A stretch of 59,346 nucleotides of DNA. Origin: Thermoanaerobaculia bacterium. GTDB lineage: Bacteria; Acidobacteriota; Thermoanaerobaculia; Multivoradales; JAHEKO01. The translations under genes were made by a program, and so were the position numbers. Positions 25,937-34,675 of the stretch are shown one piece after another. Where the stretch lies: the NCBI GenBank assembly GCA_945787575.1, contig CALZKB010000006.1:1-59346 (forward strand). The letters run 5' to 3'. The notes below the pieces were generated by a model. It saw only the letters and a list, made by a program, of their open reading frames with translations, did no database searches and was not told the origin of the DNA. The stretch's first letter is position 1. Every line of letters begins with the position of its first letter.

Positions 25937-26759
25937 TCAGGGGTTGATGTTCTCGCCCTTCTCCAGTCGCGCGATCTGGGCCTCGAGATTCTGCATCTGG
26001 GGGCCGGCCGGAGCCCGCTCCAACGCGACGCGGGCGTGCTCCAGGGCCTTGGCAAAGTCTCCCTCCTGCGAGTAGACCCGGGCCATGCCGAAATCGACCG
26101 GCCACTCGCCCGGGTTCTTCTCGTAGCTCTTGCGGAAGACCGCGTTGGCGGCTTCGATCTGCCCCTGCTGCTGCGGGCCGCGGGCGGCCATGTGCACGAG
26201 GACCGCGGTCGCGGTCGGATGGTCGATCGCCTGGTCGAGAGTCTCCATCGCCTCGTCGCCGCGCCCGATCCCGTTGAGCACCTGGGCCTTGTTGGCGATC
26301 GTCTGAAAGCTCGTGTTGGCCGCGATGGCGGCATCCGCCCAGCGCACCGCGTCCTCGTGGTAGGCCTCCTGCTGGGAGGCCCACTGGGAAGCCTGGATCC
26401 AGTTCTGGAAGTTGAAGCCGGCGGAGCCGGGGAGCTCGTGCGTCATCGCCTGGTGGTAGAGCTCCGGCATGTTGGGGACCGAGATCCGGAAGGGGACCCG
26501 CAGGTTCCCAGTGCATCACCGCCTGGGCGGTATCGAGCTGCCGGTCATCGAACTCGAAGGTCAGCCATTCTCGGAAGAACTCGGTCTTCTGCGGCTCGAC
26601 CTTGACCTTCAAGGCGTCGAGGCTCGGGTCGTAGAGAAAGCTCCCCCAGGCCGAGCTGTTGCGGTTGAAGATGATCTCCCACTCGGTCTCTCCCGGGGCC
26701 ATGAAAAGGGCGTACTCTCCCGCCGCGAGGGGCGCACCCTCGATCTCGACGATGCCGTC
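25937..26759 (-). pseudogene. DUF2911 protein gene, 5'-truncated and frameshifted
   Basis: Homology starts at GAPLAAGEYALFMAPGE, directly after the stop codon of the porin gene. The signal peptide and the first part of the DUF2911 domain are therefore missing. The domain continues (WEIIFNRNSSAWGSFLYDP, EWLTFEFDD, AVMHWE) in one frame to about 26505. It then resumes in another frame as LRVPFRISVPNMPELYHQAM and continues through a TPR-like tail (ARVYSQEGDFAKALEHARVAL) to 25937. The junction looks like a two-base loss in TGGGAACCTGCGG, where TGGGAGAACCTGCGG would keep the frame. Two independent lesions make this a convincing pseudogene. Confidence 0.8.
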
Positions 26760-28076
26760 TCAGAACTGGTAGATGGCCGATAGCGAGGCTGTGTCCACGA
26801 GGTCGGAGAAGTCGACCGAGAGATCGAGCTGGAAGGTCGAGAAGGCGAGACCGAGGCCTGCGGCGAGATGCAACTCGTCGTCGCCCCCGCGAAAGAGCGC
26901 TCGCTCGAAAGCGTCACCCCGTCCGGGGTTGGCACGGAACCGGTGGTCGGGATCGATCCACGCTCCGACTCTGAACGCAACAAAAGGCGTCGCCCGCACC
27001 AAGACATACTCGGCGCCAGCGTGGAATTCGTCGCCGTCGTCGACAAGCGGCAGGTCGGCGAAGACCTCAGGATCGAGTCCGTCGAGCAGGTCCGAGTACT
27101 CGACTCGCACCCAGTCGAGACTGACGGTCATCGTGTCGCCTCTGAGTCGAGCGGCAAGTCCGAGCCCGAAGACGTCGGGAGTCCGCAAGAGCGTCTCGAA
27201 CCGGAGCTCCGAGCCTGGCGGCACCTGGGGATCGAACCCCGGTCCGGCACGGGCGATCGCATCGGCCTTGAACTGAGGTCCCTGGCGATAGACCCCACCC
27301 AGGCTGAGGCTCTCGGACAAGCGCCACAGGAAGCCGGCGAGCACGGTCCAGTCCGCGTCGTCGGTGGCGATCTCGCTCGTACCGATCGAGCGAGCCGGCA
27401 GATACGAGTTCGAACCGAAGAAGGCAGCGGGAGTGTCGTCGTCCGGGAGAAACGTCTCGTCGACGATCCGGACACTACTTTCGACTCGGGAGAGCCCCAG
27501 GCCGATGCCCAGGTTTTCCGAGAGCCGGTAGGCGGCTGCGAAGCCGTGGCTCGTGAGCTCGAGTCGGGAGGAGCTCCTCGAATCCTCGAACCTGGCGGTG
27601 GAGTCGACGCCGAATCCTGCGAACAGCCCATCGGTCAAGAACTTCGACTCGAATCTCGCCAGCTGGTGTCGGTAGACGGCTAGCGACCAACGTCCGCGAG
27701 GGTAGACCAGGGAGAGGAACGAAATGCCGCTCGCGTCCTCCGACGAAACGGCACTGCGGAGGCCCGCCGTGGCATCGATGCCGAGGCCGGTGGGTCCGCC
27801 GGAAGCCCTGCCGCCGACGGTGAAGGGCGTCTCGTAGCTCCAGGACCTTCCCTCCACCGAGACCTCGGGACTGGTCAACTGAACGAGACCCGAGGGATTG
27901 GTGTAGGCCGCGGTGGCGTCATCGGCCAACCCGATAAAGGCGCCTCCGAACCCCATCGAGCGCGCCCCCGGATTGGAGAAGCTGTACTCGAGCCTCGTGG
28001 TCCCCTGGGCAGATACCCCACCGGCGACCACCCAAAGGCCGAGGAAAATCGAACCTGAACGCGAGGTCTTCAGCAT
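26760..28076 (-). CDS. OmpP1/FadL-family outer membrane transporter
   Basis: A 438-residue outer-membrane beta-barrel of the FadL/TodX type, which admits hydrophobic compounds. After a signal peptide (FLGLWVVAGGVSAQ) comes the family N-terminus GARSMGFGGAFIGLADDATAAYTNPSGL, which forms the hatch. Many amphipathic strands follow, and the protein ends in a C-terminal aromatic residue (AIYQF) as needed for BAM-dependent assembly. The start at 28076 follows GAGGA. It seems intact. A truncated DUF2911 gene is fused immediately after its stop. Confidence 0.87.
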   Translation of the reverse strand: MLKTSRSGSIFLGLWVVAGGVSAQGTTRLEYSFSNPGARSMGFGGAFIGLADDATAAYTNPSGLVQLTSPEVSVEGRSWSYETPFTVGGRASGGPTGLGIDATAGLRSAVSSEDASGISFLSLVYPRGRWSLAVYRHQLARFESKFLTDGLFAGFGVDSTARFEDSRSSSRLELTSHGFAAAYRLSENLGIGLGLSRVESSVRIVDETFLPDDDTPAAFFGSNSYLPARSIGTSEIATDDADWTVLAGFLWRLSESLSLGGVYRQGPQFKADAIARAGPGFDPQVPPGSELRFETLLRTPDVFGLGLAARLRGDTMTVSLDWVRVEYSDLLDGLDPEVFADLPLVDDGDEFHAGAEYVLVRATPFVAFRVGAWIDPDHRFRANPGRGDAFERALFRGGDDELHLAAGLGLAFSTFQLDLSVDFSDLVDTASLSAIYQF

Positions 28077-28304
28077 GCGCCGTCCTCACTGCTCGCATTA
28101 GTATCTCCCGGTTCGAGACCCGCTGGGTGCGAGTTGATCAGCGTCCGCGGTGGCTCGCTGCCGCGCTGGTCGGCTGAGGGCGAAGTGCTCCGCGCTGGGT
28201 CCTGCTAGACTTCGTGGACCGCTAGAACATGAGGGGTCCGTGTCCTCCGATCTCCCGGTCGCGGGCAGACGCCCCTCGTCATGTCGACAGAATGGGGGTG
28301 AGTC

Positions 28305-29471
28305 ATGCGTTGGAGTAGCTTCCGGTACCTGAGTCTTCTGGTCGCAGCAGTCCTGTTACTCGGGGCGGGCCCACCGAGGGGTCTCGACGATCAGGCAAGA
28401 GGAGAACTGAGCGACGCGGGGGTGGATAAGTACCTCGGCGAGTTTGCGCCCGCGCTGTCCGAAGAGCTGGACGACGGCTGGGTCAGGCACACCTTCGATC
28501 CGGAGGCCGGCGACGGCCCCATCTGCATTGCCGGAACTCCGTTCACTGCCTTCACCAAGCGCCAGAATCCCGCCAAGCTCATGATCTTCCTCCAAGGTGG
28601 GGGAGCGTGTTGGCAGGACTTCTACTTCTGCAACATCCTGGCCGATGAGCTTCCGCCGCCGCTGGCCGGGCCGCACTCTGGAATCTGGGTCGATTCGTTC
28701 GATACTGGAAGCGAAGAGATCCCCAATCCGGTAGGAGACTGGTCGATCGTATACGTGCCCTACTGCGACGGTTCGGTCTTTACCGGTGACAACGACGTCG
28801 TCGACTCGAACTTCCCCTTCGGTCCCGTTCGCTTCCACCGAGGCCTGCGCAACGTTTCGGCCGCCATGAATCTGGCGAAGACCATGTTCCCGCACCCCAG
28901 CCGAATCATGCTCGGCGGATCCAGCGCCGGCGGCGTCGGAGCCGCAGGCTTCGCTCCGTTTCTCGCCCGGTTCCTCTATGGCAACAACACCAAGCTCATG
29001 GTGTTCAACGACGCCGGTCCGGTCGCGATCAATCTCGACGAAGTAAGCGCCATCCAGGCGCGCGCGGACGACTGGCAGTTCGGCCAGTTCTTCCCGGCGA
29101 GCTGCACCGATTGCAGTGACTTGGGCCAGTCCACCGAGATCATTCACTGGCGCCTCGCCAACGACTCGACGATTCGTGAGTCCTTCTACAGTACCGACGG
29201 TGACGAGACGAATCGGTTCTTCCTCAATGTGCCGACTCAGGAGCAGTATCGAGACCTCATCGTGACCCAGCACGGGGCACTCAACGACCTCTACCCGGAC
29301 CGCTACAAGTCCTTCATCCGAAGCAGCGACGACGAGCACACGGCGCTTCAGAGGCCGACGTTCTACCTGGGGTTCGCGGACGGCGTGCCACTCGACGTCT
29401 GGACCGGTGACTTCCTGGTGCCGAGGCCGTTCTGGCAGGACATCGTGGAGGAGTTCGTACCCCTGCCCTAG
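28305..29471 (+). CDS. pectin acetylesterase/Notum-family serine hydrolase, secreted
   Basis: A 388-residue exported alpha/beta hydrolase with a signal peptide (LLVAAVLLLGAGPPRG). Family motifs are LMIFLQGGGACWQ, followed by VYVPYCDGSVFTGDN and the nucleophile elbow LGGSSAGGVGA. The catalytic His is probably in SSDDEHTALQ. Pectin acetylesterases and the related Notum carboxylesterases remove acetyl or fatty-acyl groups. Bacterial homologues are mostly untested. The ATG follows GGGGGTGA. It stands alone and is followed by a GC-rich stem-loop. Confidence 0.85.
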   Translation: MRWSSFRYLSLLVAAVLLLGAGPPRGLDDQARGELSDAGVDKYLGEFAPALSEELDDGWVRHTFDPEAGDGPICIAGTPFTAFTKRQNPAKLMIFLQGGGACWQDFYFCNILADELPPPLAGPHSGIWVDSFDTGSEEIPNPVGDWSIVYVPYCDGSVFTGDNDVVDSNFPFGPVRFHRGLRNVSAAMNLAKTMFPHPSRIMLGGSSAGGVGAAGFAPFLARFLYGNNTKLMVFNDAGPVAINLDEVSAIQARADDWQFGQFFPASCTDCSDLGQSTEIIHWRLANDSTIRESFYSTDGDETNRFFLNVPTQEQYRDLIVTQHGALNDLYPDRYKSFIRSSDDEHTALQRPTFYLGFADGVPLDVWTGDFLVPRPFWQDIVEEFVPLP

Positions 29472-29502
29472 CTGCCGGGGCCAGGCCTGCTGGATGAGAG
29501 TT

Positions 29503-29530
29503 GGGCGCCGGCCGGTCGCGGCGGGCGCCC
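29503..29530 (+). terminator. GC-rich stem-loop after the pectin acetylesterase-like gene
   Basis: GGGCGCC (29503-29509) pairs with GGCGCCC (29524-29530) across a 14-base loop, about 30 bp beyond the stop. No T-run follows. It is a plausible terminator or 3'-end stabiliser. Confidence 0.35.
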
Positions 29531-29643
29531 GAGGCTCAGTCGAGCTGGGCTTGGTTCGATGATGGCTGGAGTCTGGCCGGAATCGAGGCCGGGGTGTTCC
29601 CGGGGGCTCGAAGAGGTGAGTAAAGGGCTATAAGGGTGAGAGA

Positions 29644-31179
29644 ATGCCGCGGATGCTCCCCAAGAACGCCAGTCGCGAAGAGATCTTGAAGATCCTCGAG
29701 GACGAGGGGGGTCTGCGGGAGGGGACTTCCGCCGAGGTGCAACGGCAGACCGGGGTGCCGGAGGCGGACGTCTACGGGGTGGGGACCTTCTACCACCTGC
29801 TCTCCGACCCCGACGCCGGGGTACGAGTCTGCCAGGGGCTATCGTGCCAGGTGCAGGGGTGCGCCGGGAAGATGGCGGAGCTCGAGGCGGCGGGTACGAA
29901 GGCGACCTACACGGCTTGCCTGGGGCGCTGCGACATGGCTCCCGCGCTGTGGGATCCGGATGGCGACCCGGGGACGCCGGAGCCGCACTTCTCGCCCGGC
30001 CACCCGGACTTCGTGATCGATCTGATGGGGGCGGACAGGACGACCTACTCCGCCCTCGAGGCGGCGCGGGGCAACGGCGCCGAGTGGGTGCTCTCGGAGC
30101 TCGAGGCCTCCGGTCTCACGGGCAGGGGCGGTGCCGGCTTCCCGGCTCACATCAAGTGGCGGGGGGTGCGCGCCCAGCCGGAGACCGAGCGCTACGTGGT
30201 GCTCAACGCCGACGAGGGGGAGCCGGGGACGTTCAAGGACCGAGAGGTGATCCTCAAGCGGCCCCATCTGGTGGTCGAAGGGTTGGCGATCGCGGCCCAC
30301 ACGCTGGAGGCGGGGGACATCTATTGCTACGTGCGCGGCGAGTTCGGGCACGTGCGACAGGCGCTGATGATGGCGGTCGCCGAGGCGCGGATCCGGGAGA
30401 TGATCGATCATTCGGCAAAGTGGCATTTCGTCGACGGTCACGGCGCCTACATCTGCGGCGAGGAGACGGCGCTGCTGGAGGCCCTCGAGGGCAAGCGTGG
30501 GATGCCGCGGATGAAGCCGCCGTACCCGGTGGAGAAGGGCTTCCGCAACAAGCCTACGCTGATCCAGAACGTCGAGTCGATCGCCTGCCTGCCGGCAATT
30601 CTGAATCGCGGCGGGCAGTGGTTCCAACACGCGGGCCGGACTCAACCGGGCTCCAAGCTCTACTGCCTCTCAGGGCACGTCGCCAAGCCCGGGGTGTACG
30701 AGGCGCCGATGGGGATCTCGATGCGCGAGCTGCTGGAGCTGGCGGGCGGGGTGGTCGGCGAGCTCAAGGCGTTCTCGCCAGGCGGCGCGTCGAGCGGCTT
30801 CTTGCCAGCGGACGCGATCGACGTGGCGATGGATTTCGAAGCGCTCGCCGAGGCGGGCAGCATGCTGGGCTCGGCGGGGGTGGTCGTGCTCAACACGACG
30901 GTCGACATGGTGGACGCCGCGCTCACCCAGGCGGTGTTCTTCGAGGACGAGTCGTGCGGCCAGTGCTCGCCATGTAGGATCGGCACCCAGATCCTGCGTC
31001 AGGCGCTCGAGCGTTATCGCGACGAGGGGCGCAACCCGGAGACGCTCTCGTACGTGGCCGACGTTGCCTGGGGGATGAAGGAAGCGTCGATCTGCGGCCT
31101 CGGGCAGGCGGCTTCGCTGCCGCTCGAGAGCGCGATGCAGTATTTCCCTGGAGAGTTCGGACTCCCCGTTCCTGAGTAG
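29644..31179 (+). CDS. NuoE-NuoF fusion NADH-binding flavoprotein (HoxF/FdsB-like)
   Basis: A 511-residue two-domain protein. Residues about 1-110 form a thioredoxin-like [2Fe-2S] domain (RVCQGLSC, then TACLGRCDMAP). From about 150 on it is a NuoF-type subunit with GRGGAGFP (FMN/NADH), NADEGEPGTFKDR, GAYICGEETAL and the [4Fe-4S] motif ESCGQCSPCRIGT. Such fusions serve as the diaphorase of NAD-reducing hydrogenases or of NAD-dependent formate dehydrogenases. No partner (nuoG, fdhA or hoxUYH) is adjacent, so it is an orphan here. The [NiFe] hydrogenase 11 kb away is a membrane-bound type with its own cytochrome b, so pairing with it is uncertain. ATG at 29644. Confidence 0.9.
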   Translation: MPRMLPKNASREEILKILEDEGGLREGTSAEVQRQTGVPEADVYGVGTFYHLLSDPDAGVRVCQGLSCQVQGCAGKMAELEAAGTKATYTACLGRCDMAPALWDPDGDPGTPEPHFSPGHPDFVIDLMGADRTTYSALEAARGNGAEWVLSELEASGLTGRGGAGFPAHIKWRGVRAQPETERYVVLNADEGEPGTFKDREVILKRPHLVVEGLAIAAHTLEAGDIYCYVRGEFGHVRQALMMAVAEARIREMIDHSAKWHFVDGHGAYICGEETALLEALEGKRGMPRMKPPYPVEKGFRNKPTLIQNVESIACLPAILNRGGQWFQHAGRTQPGSKLYCLSGHVAKPGVYEAPMGISMRELLELAGGVVGELKAFSPGGASSGFLPADAIDVAMDFEALAEAGSMLGSAGVVVLNTTVDMVDAALTQAVFFEDESCGQCSPCRIGTQILRQALERYRDEGRNPETLSYVADVAWGMKEASICGLGQAASLPLESAMQYFPGEFGLPVPE

Positions 31180-31254
31180 ACTCGAATACCCTCGAAGCAC
31201 GGACACGCCAGAACTTGCATCTTGCAGGCCTGGCACCCTCGAGGAGGGCCTCCG

Positions 31255-34200
31255 TTGGGCAAGGTCTACGGTCTGCTGGTTGGCATCAACGACTATCCCG
31301 CAAGCGTCGGCTCGCTGGGTGGCTGCGTCAATGACGTCGAGGCGTTCGCGGAGTATCTCGCGCAGGAGTTTGCCGCCGGGGACCTGGCGCTCGAGATGCT
31401 CGAGAACCAGGATGCGACGCGCGAGAACGTCATCGGCGGGTTTCGTAGCCATCTGGGCAAAGCGGGGAAGGACGACGTTGCGCTCTTTCTCTACTGCGGG
31501 CACGGCGCCCGCTGGGCCTCGGCCAACGAGTTCCACCGGTTCTATCCGGAGAAGATGGACGAGGGGCTGGTCTGCATCGACAGCAGGGCTCCCGGCGGTT
31601 TCGACCTCGCCGACAAGGAGATCGCGGTGCTGCTGTCGGAGGTGGCGCACAACGAGCCGCACCTGGCGGTGATCTTCGACTGCTGCCACTCCGGGTCGGG
31701 CACCCGCGGGGTGCCGGATGCCCTGGTGCGCCGTGCGCGCCAGACCCACACCCGGCACGACGAGCGGCCGCTCGAGAGCTATCTCGACGGCCACTTCGCG
31801 AAGCGCGTCACGGCCGGTGAGGAGCTCTTCCTACCGCCCAGTCGCCACCTGCTGATGGCGGCGTGCGAGCGGTTTCAACAGTCCTACGAGGACTTCGACC
31901 TCGACAAGGGGGAGAGCCACGGCATCTTCTCGATGGTGCTGCTCGAGCTGCTTCAAGGGGCGGGCCGCGGACTCAGCTATCAGGAGCTCTTCAACCGTTG
32001 CCGGCGGGAAGTCCACGAGCAGGACTCGCGCATGCTGCCGCAGTTCGAGAGCTTCGGGGGCTTCGATTCGACGGTCGGCTTCCTCGGCCTGGAAGCAACA
32101 GGGTCGGGGCGGCAGTTTCGCGTCTTTCTCGACGGCGGGAGCTGGAAGCTGGAGGCCGGCTCCCTCGACGGCATGCCGACGGAGCCCGGGCGCCGAGCCG
32201 AGCTCACGCTCTATCCGCAGTCCGGCGAGAGAGTGGCGGCCGGTGGGGCCACGACTCGCAGCGTCGGACCCCGGACGAGCTCGCTGGACCTCGACTTCGA
32301 GCCCTGGGAGGACGAAACCGCCTTCGTGGGCGAGGTTACTTCACTGCCTTTGCCCGGGCTGCGGGTGCTGGTGACCGGCGAGGCGGCCGGCCTGGCCGCG
32401 CTCGACGAGGCGCTCGCCGGCAACCCCCAGGTCGAGCTCACCGAGGATCCGGGCGGAGTGGACTACGAGATCCGCTCCCGCGAGGACCGATTGGAGTTCT
32501 GGGACTTGGTGAACGCCCGTCTGGTCCATGGCGTCCGCGGCGCTGACGAGAAAGCGGCCGTACACCTTCTGACCGAGACCGTGGCTCACGTCGCGGCTTG
32601 GGAGCGTGCCGTGGCGCTGCAGAATCGCGGCACTCGCATGCCGATGGACGAGGTCGAATTCTGGCTGACGCACGGGGACGACGTGCGCACGCTGGAGAGC
32701 TCGGGGCAGAGCGGCCCGTTCGAGCCCGATCGCATCACCATCGACATCCCGGCGCCCGCGGCGAACGGTCAAGCGGCAAACGTCCCCTACAAGCTCTGGG
32801 CGCGCAACCGGAGCGCGCAGGAGCTCCACTTCGCGCTCTTCTACTGCTCGCCGGAGTATGGAATCGAGCCGCAGACGAACCGGCCCTTGCCTCCGGGTGA
32901 GGAAGCCGTCGAGCTCTGCGAGACTGCGCACGCGATGTACCTGAAGGAAGAGGTCTCGCAGGAGATCCTCACCTTGAAGCTCATTGTCAGCACTGAGAAG
33001 TTCGACGAAGGCTCCCTGGAGATCAAGCCGCTCAGGCGCGATAGGGGATCCGTCGTCATGGGTGTGCCCGAGCCAGAGAGAGAGATCTTCACCGAGGAGT
33101 GGTTCGCCAAGTCGATCGAGGTCAAGCTGGTGCATGAAGGTACCGTGGCCGACGGGCAGGACGTGAGGCTTGCCGAGGGCGCGGTCATCGTGCGCGCGCA
33201 CCGCTCGGTGACCGCCAAGGCCTCGTTGACTGCGGCGGCGAGCGGGAGCCGGGCTGCCGGACGAGAGGCGGCTTTCATCGAGCTCCTGACGGGCCTCGGG
33301 CCGGAAGCGCGGTCCTTCGAACTCGTCGAGCTGGGCGGCGGGCGCTCGCGTGGGGAGGGCTCCGCCAACGTGCTCGAACTCACTGACATCACCAACGCGG
33401 AGGCGCTCCAGGAAGCCCCCCTCGAGATCGTGCTCGACACACCGCTCGAGAACGGCGAGTACGTCCTGCCTCTCGTCTTCGATGGCCGCCACATCCTCCT
33501 CGGCGGCGCCCCGAGCGCGCTCGACGACGGCAAGACCCTGGTTCGGGTGGACCACCTGCACGAGATCCCCAGCGACCGCCGCAGTCTGGCCAAGGCGCTC
33601 AAGCTCTACTTCGTGAAGACCTTCCTCGGGCGTGGCGGCGTCAACAAGCTGAGCTGGGTCGAGTACGCGGCGGACGGTTCCGCCACTCGCCATGAGGAGG
33701 GCGTCCGGGAGCGCGTCGAGGCCGCTGACCGAGTGCTCGTTGTCGTGCACGGGATCATCGGCGACACTCAGCGCGCCGCCGAGGGAGTGCGCCGGGCGGG
33801 GGTCGACGCCAACTTCGACGTCGTTCTCACCTACGACTACGAGAACCTCTCGACTCCGATCGAAGAGACCGCCGCCGACTTCGCGGCCCAGCTCGCCGCG
33901 GTCGGGCTCACACACGGCGACGGCAAGCAGCTCACCATCCTCGCCCACTCGATGGGCGGCCTGGTGTCGCGGGTCTTTATCGAGAAAGCCGGCGGCGAAG
34001 CGGTAGTCGACCACCTGGTGATGTGCGGCACCCCCAACGGCGGATCGCCGTTCGGCAAACTGGACTCCGCCCGCCGGCTGGCGACGACGCTCACCACCCT
34101 GCTCCTCAACTACGTTCCGAGCTCAGCGCCATTGTCCGTACCGCTGCTCTTCCTGCTCAACCGCAGCGAGAAGATCACCCCGACCCTCGAACAGATGAAC

Positions 34201-34518
34201 CCCGGCTCCGCCTTTCTGGCCGAGCTCAACCAAGGCCGACCGGAGACCGAGACACGCTACACGGTGCTGGCCGGCAACGTCGGTGACTACGAGGCCGAGT
34301 CCGACCAGTGGCTCTCTGCGCTTCTGACCAAGGCGGCCCAGGGGAGCGCCCTGGAATCCCTCTTCGGGACCGCGGAGCACGACATCGCGACCAGCGTGAA
34401 GAGCATGCGGACGGTTGAAGGGGTCGATGAGGAAGAAGGCCAAGTGGTGCCTTGCCTGCACACGAACTACTTCAGCGCGCCGGGTGGGTTGGCGGCACTG
34501 GCCAAGGTGGGCTGGTAG
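31255..34518 (+). CDS. caspase-family (C14) protease fused to alpha/beta hydrolase
   Basis: A 1087-residue protein starting at TTG 31255, chosen because GAGGAGGG lies six bases before it. Residues 1 to about 280 are a metacaspase-like domain: KVYGLLVGINDYP, catalytic His83 in YCGHGA, and catalytic Cys144 in FDCCHSG. A middle part of about 500 residues has no clear family; it is rich in beta-sandwich-like segments (KLWARNRSAQELHFALFY). The C-terminal 280 residues form a PGAP1/lipase-like alpha/beta hydrolase: VLVVVHGIIGDTQ, nucleophile Ser899 in LAHSMGGLVSR, CGTPNGGSPFG, and a likely catalytic His late in the domain. No signal peptide is visible. The caspase may regulate or release the lipase-like domain in a suicide or defence response. 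This is inference. Confidence 0.88.
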   Translation: MGKVYGLLVGINDYPASVGSLGGCVNDVEAFAEYLAQEFAAGDLALEMLENQDATRENVIGGFRSHLGKAGKDDVALFLYCGHGARWASANEFHRFYPEKMDEGLVCIDSRAPGGFDLADKEIAVLLSEVAHNEPHLAVIFDCCHSGSGTRGVPDALVRRARQTHTRHDERPLESYLDGHFAKRVTAGEELFLPPSRHLLMAACERFQQSYEDFDLDKGESHGIFSMVLLELLQGAGRGLSYQELFNRCRREVHEQDSRMLPQFESFGGFDSTVGFLGLEATGSGRQFRVFLDGGSWKLEAGSLDGMPTEPGRRAELTLYPQSGERVAAGGATTRSVGPRTSSLDLDFEPWEDETAFVGEVTSLPLPGLRVLVTGEAAGLAALDEALAGNPQVELTEDPGGVDYEIRSREDRLEFWDLVNARLVHGVRGADEKAAVHLLTETVAHVAAWERAVALQNRGTRMPMDEVEFWLTHGDDVRTLESSGQSGPFEPDRITIDIPAPAANGQAANVPYKLWARNRSAQELHFALFYCSPEYGIEPQTNRPLPPGEEAVELCETAHAMYLKEEVSQEILTLKLIVSTEKFDEGSLEIKPLRRDRGSVVMGVPEPEREIFTEEWFAKSIEVKLVHEGTVADGQDVRLAEGAVIVRAHRSVTAKASLTAAASGSRAAGREAAFIELLTGLGPEARSFELVELGGGRSRGEGSANVLELTDITNAEALQEAPLEIVLDTPLENGEYVLPLVFDGRHILLGGAPSALDDGKTLVRVDHLHEIPSDRRSLAKALKLYFVKTFLGRGGVNKLSWVEYAADGSATRHEEGVRERVEAADRVLVVVHGIIGDTQRAAEGVRRAGVDANFDVVLTYDYENLSTPIEETAADFAAQLAAVGLTHGDGKQLTILAHSMGGLVSRVFIEKAGGEAVVDHLVMCGTPNGGSPFGKLDSARRLATTLTTLLLNYVPSSAPLSVPLLFLLNRSEKITPTLEQMNPGSAFLAELNQGRPETETRYTVLAGNVGDYEAESDQWLSALLTKAAQGSALESLFGTAEHDIATSVKSMRTVEGVDEEEGQVVPCLHTNYFSAPGGLAALAKVGW

Positions 34519-34675
34519 TCGAGAAGACCCTCAGTCTCCGCGCGAGGTTCCCGCGCGGCCGTGTGCCCTTCGAGTGTTGCCAGGGTTCGACGCGGAGAGC
34601 CTCTCCCGCTTGCTCCGTTTCCGCACAAGCGTTAGCCTGGACGCGTAACGAGTTCCAGTCCGGCTGGAGAAGGTC

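Noticed and set aside
32341-34014. Long minus-strand frame (557 codons) opposite the first caspase-hydrolase gene.
   Set aside because: It is a shadow of a gene with intact caspase and lipase motifs and has no recognisable domain of its own.
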